Source: Euglena gracilis
Lineage: Eukaryota > Euglenida > Euglenophyceae > Euglenales
NCBI GenBank assembly: GCA_039621445.1
Contig: CP154956.1
Location: 34,197,437-34,261,436 of the forward strand
DNA length: 64,000 nt
Direction: 5' to 3'
The notes below the pieces were generated by a model. It searched no databases, was not told the origin of the DNA, and saw nothing but the letters and a program-made list of their open reading frames with translations. A program made the translations under genes and the position numbers. Shown piece after piece: positions 62,007 to 64,000 of this stretch (position 1 is the first letter of the stretch; each line of letters starts with the position of its first letter).

Positions 62007-64000
62007 CCAAGCCATCGCCGCACCGGTGGGAGTGCCGCCACCCTACCGGTCCCCCAGCGAACACCCGAGCACCACCGCCGTGCACCCGCACTTCCGCACC
62101 CCCCCATCCTCGGTCCGGCCGCACAAGGTGCCGCGGCTGGGCCTCTCCGATGACGAAGGAGATGACGAGGGTGAAGGAGAAGGTGAAGGTGATCAACAAC
62201 GCCGGGGAGAAGGTCCTCGTGATGACGACGAGGAGTGGCTGGCTGGCGGGGACCAGAGCGAGATGTACGGCGTCGAGGAGAAGCCGGACGAGGTCATGCA
62301 GGGCCCCCCCGAGTGGGAGGCGGCATACGCTGCGTTGCAGACGCGGATGGACCGCCTCTGCAACACCGTCGACTTCATCGGCTCCAAGGCTAAGGAGATT
62401 TGGGACAGCTGGGCGGCCTTGCAAATGGCCGCTGCAATGAAGGACAAGGTGGACGAGCAAGCAGTGGCGGTGCAAGAGCTGAAGACAAGGATGGCTGCCG
62501 AAGAAGGGGGCCCACGTGGACCTGATGGAGAACGTGGTGAAGGTGAAGGACGACATTTTCAGACTACATCAAGGAATATCACAACTACACAAGCTCATGC
62601 CCATGGTGGCCACGGCGAAGGAGCGGATGACAAGAGTGGAGAAGTACACCCACGACGCGCTCGGAGACTTCGGTGAAGTTCTCCGAAGGATCCGGGCGAA
62701 GGTGAAGGAGGCGGAAGACAACGCGGCAGCCGCGGTGATGGCGGTGAAGAGCGGCGTACCGACGAGTGGACTCGCCGAGCTGGTGGAGGTGGCGCACCTC
62801 AGGGCCGCGGTGCAGGAGCTGCTGCAAGAGAAGGAGCGGCAGCGGGCCGAGAACGTCCAGCTGCAGGGGAAGCTCAACGCCGTCGAGGTGCAGATGGCCG
62901 CCTTCACCGCCAAGGTGGAGGCGACGGCGGTGGCGCAGGGCAAGGCGGTGGAGGTGATGCCGCACCTGGTGGAGCAGCTGCAGTATCAGCAGGCCGAGAA
63001 CGCCTGGCTGAAGGAGCAGGTCAAGTTCCTGGTGGCGCAGGTGTCCTCCCTCACCACCAAGGTGGAGGCAGCCGCGGCCAAGGAGCCAAAGGTCGCTGAG
63101 CTGCCGCCGCTGATCGTGGGGAGGATCCAGAAGGTGGAGACGGAGATCCAGAAGGTGGGAGCCCAAGCCCAAGGGCTGACCGTGGCCGTGCAACGGCTCG
63201 CCGCGGACAGCCCCGGTGATAAGATCCGGATGGTGGAGACCGAAGTGCAGAAGGTGAACGTCCAGACGCAAGCCGTGGTGATGGCCGTGCAGCGGCTGGA
63301 CCAGATCGTCTCGAAGGTGATCGTATCCTCCCAAGCCAATGCGGTGCAGGCCATGCCCGCCAAGGCTCCGCCACCCCCGGCCGGGCAGCAGCCGGTGCCG
63401 GTGGCCCTGCAGCCAGTGCCAGCGGTGAGAACGGTCCAGATGGAGAAGCCCATGCTGGAGGAGTCCGTGGTGCAGGAGAAGCCGTCGTCCACCCTCCGAC
63501 CAGCTCTCCGGCTCGTCCGGAAGCAGGCCGCGGCGGGAGGGGGCGGGATGCCGTCCCTCTCCATTGCCCGCCTGACCACGCCGTCCGCCGTCCCCGTCGC
63601 CAGCGCGTCCGCGGTGCGAGAGGTCCGCATCGCCCCGGTGCAGGCCCAGCCAGCGGCCCTGCCCTTCCTCCCGGCGCCGCTGGTGGACTCCGTCATCGGC
63701 CTCCACCCGGGCCGGTTCTCTGGGCATCCGGAGGACTGGCCGCAGTGGCGGAGGCGGTGGCTCCTGTTCCTTCGGGAACTCGAGCAGGCGTGGCCATCCA
63801 TCACGTCAGCCCAGCGTCTCGCTATGTTCCGCGCGGCGTTGGACGAGGCCACGGTGCTGATGCTGGACGAGGAGATCGAGACCAAGGGAGAGGTGGAGTA
63901 TGCCGTGCTGTTCGCGGAGGTGGACCTGGCGAACGGCGGTGAGGACAAGGAGGTCCTGCGGCGGCGAATAAGGAAGCTGAAGCTGATGACGAGCGGGAAG
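62007..64000 (+). mobile_element. Second copy of element T (gag part, cut by gap and window end)
   Basis: Colinear with about 27505-29500 and nearly identical. The gag frame is open to about 62507, where one extra G (gaagggggcc versus gaaggggcc) shifts it. The Gag register resumes with an ATG at 62524 and stays open to the window end. A 3-bp deletion occurs near 63405. Confirms that T is multicopy and recently active. Confidence 0.88.

Overview
The window is eukaryotic nuclear DNA. The evidence is a spliced protein-coding gene at the left edge (the last exons of the largest RNA polymerase II subunit, with canonical YSPxSPx heptads) followed by about 55 kb made almost entirely of tyrosine-recombinase (DIRS-type) and LTR (Ty3-type) retrotransposons, their relics and tandem repeats. 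There is no bacterial-style operon, rRNA or convincing tRNA gene. I cannot name the species. The heptad CTD excludes lineages that lack it. The many DIRS elements and the methyltransferase-carrying retroelements suggest a large, repeat-rich protist or algal genome, but that is inference. One 13-base N gap (61994-62006) shows this is a draft scaffold.

Layout. (1) 359-3356: 3' end of the RPB1 gene, whose 2-kb intron carries repeat debris. (2) 3357-8890: gene-free DNA with decamer arrays, G/C-run hairpins and a two-unit GC-hairpin repeat. (3) 8895-13482 and 13524-18133: two DIRS elements, A and B, head to tail and only about 40 bp apart. Each has inverted terminal repeats (ITRs), an internal complementary region (ICR), Gag, RT-RNase H-Dam-like methyltransferase and a tyrosine recombinase. 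(4) 18350-49910: one further DIRS element (C/H) split by nested insertions. An LTR element on the minus strand (M, 19022-40129) sits in its gag. A 13.6-kb GC-rich Ty3 element (T, 26093-39700) sits inside M. A 5.8-kb LTR element without pol (S, 43134-48921) sits in the recombinase gene of C/H. Subtracting the insertions leaves about 4.6 kb, the same as A and B. (5) 49912-51950: a deletion-derivative DIRS (E), an apparently inverted ICR arm and an opposed DIRS 3' end (F). (6) 51951-54200: a divergent roughly 200-bp tandem repeat with higher-order structure. (7) 54470-59770: RT relics and a decayed minus-strand DIRS copy (G). (8) 59771-61993: unassigned decayed minus-strand coding. (9) 62007-64000: a second copy of the T gag.

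The most interesting object is element T. In order it carries LTR, an initiator-Met-type primer site, a coiled-coil Gag with an RRM-like domain and no zinc knuckle, a UGA-CGG stop followed 3 nt later by a 15-bp stem, a C5-cytosine methyltransferase domain, an aspartic protease, RT, RNase H, a zinc-binding integrase, a chromodomain, a membrane-segment ORF in the env position, a purine tract and LTR. Three kinds of retroelement in this window (DIRS, M and T) each carry a methyltransferase-like domain, at different places in their polyproteins. Most reading frames in the elements are broken at G/C homopolymers, which could be sequence error, decay or frameshifting.
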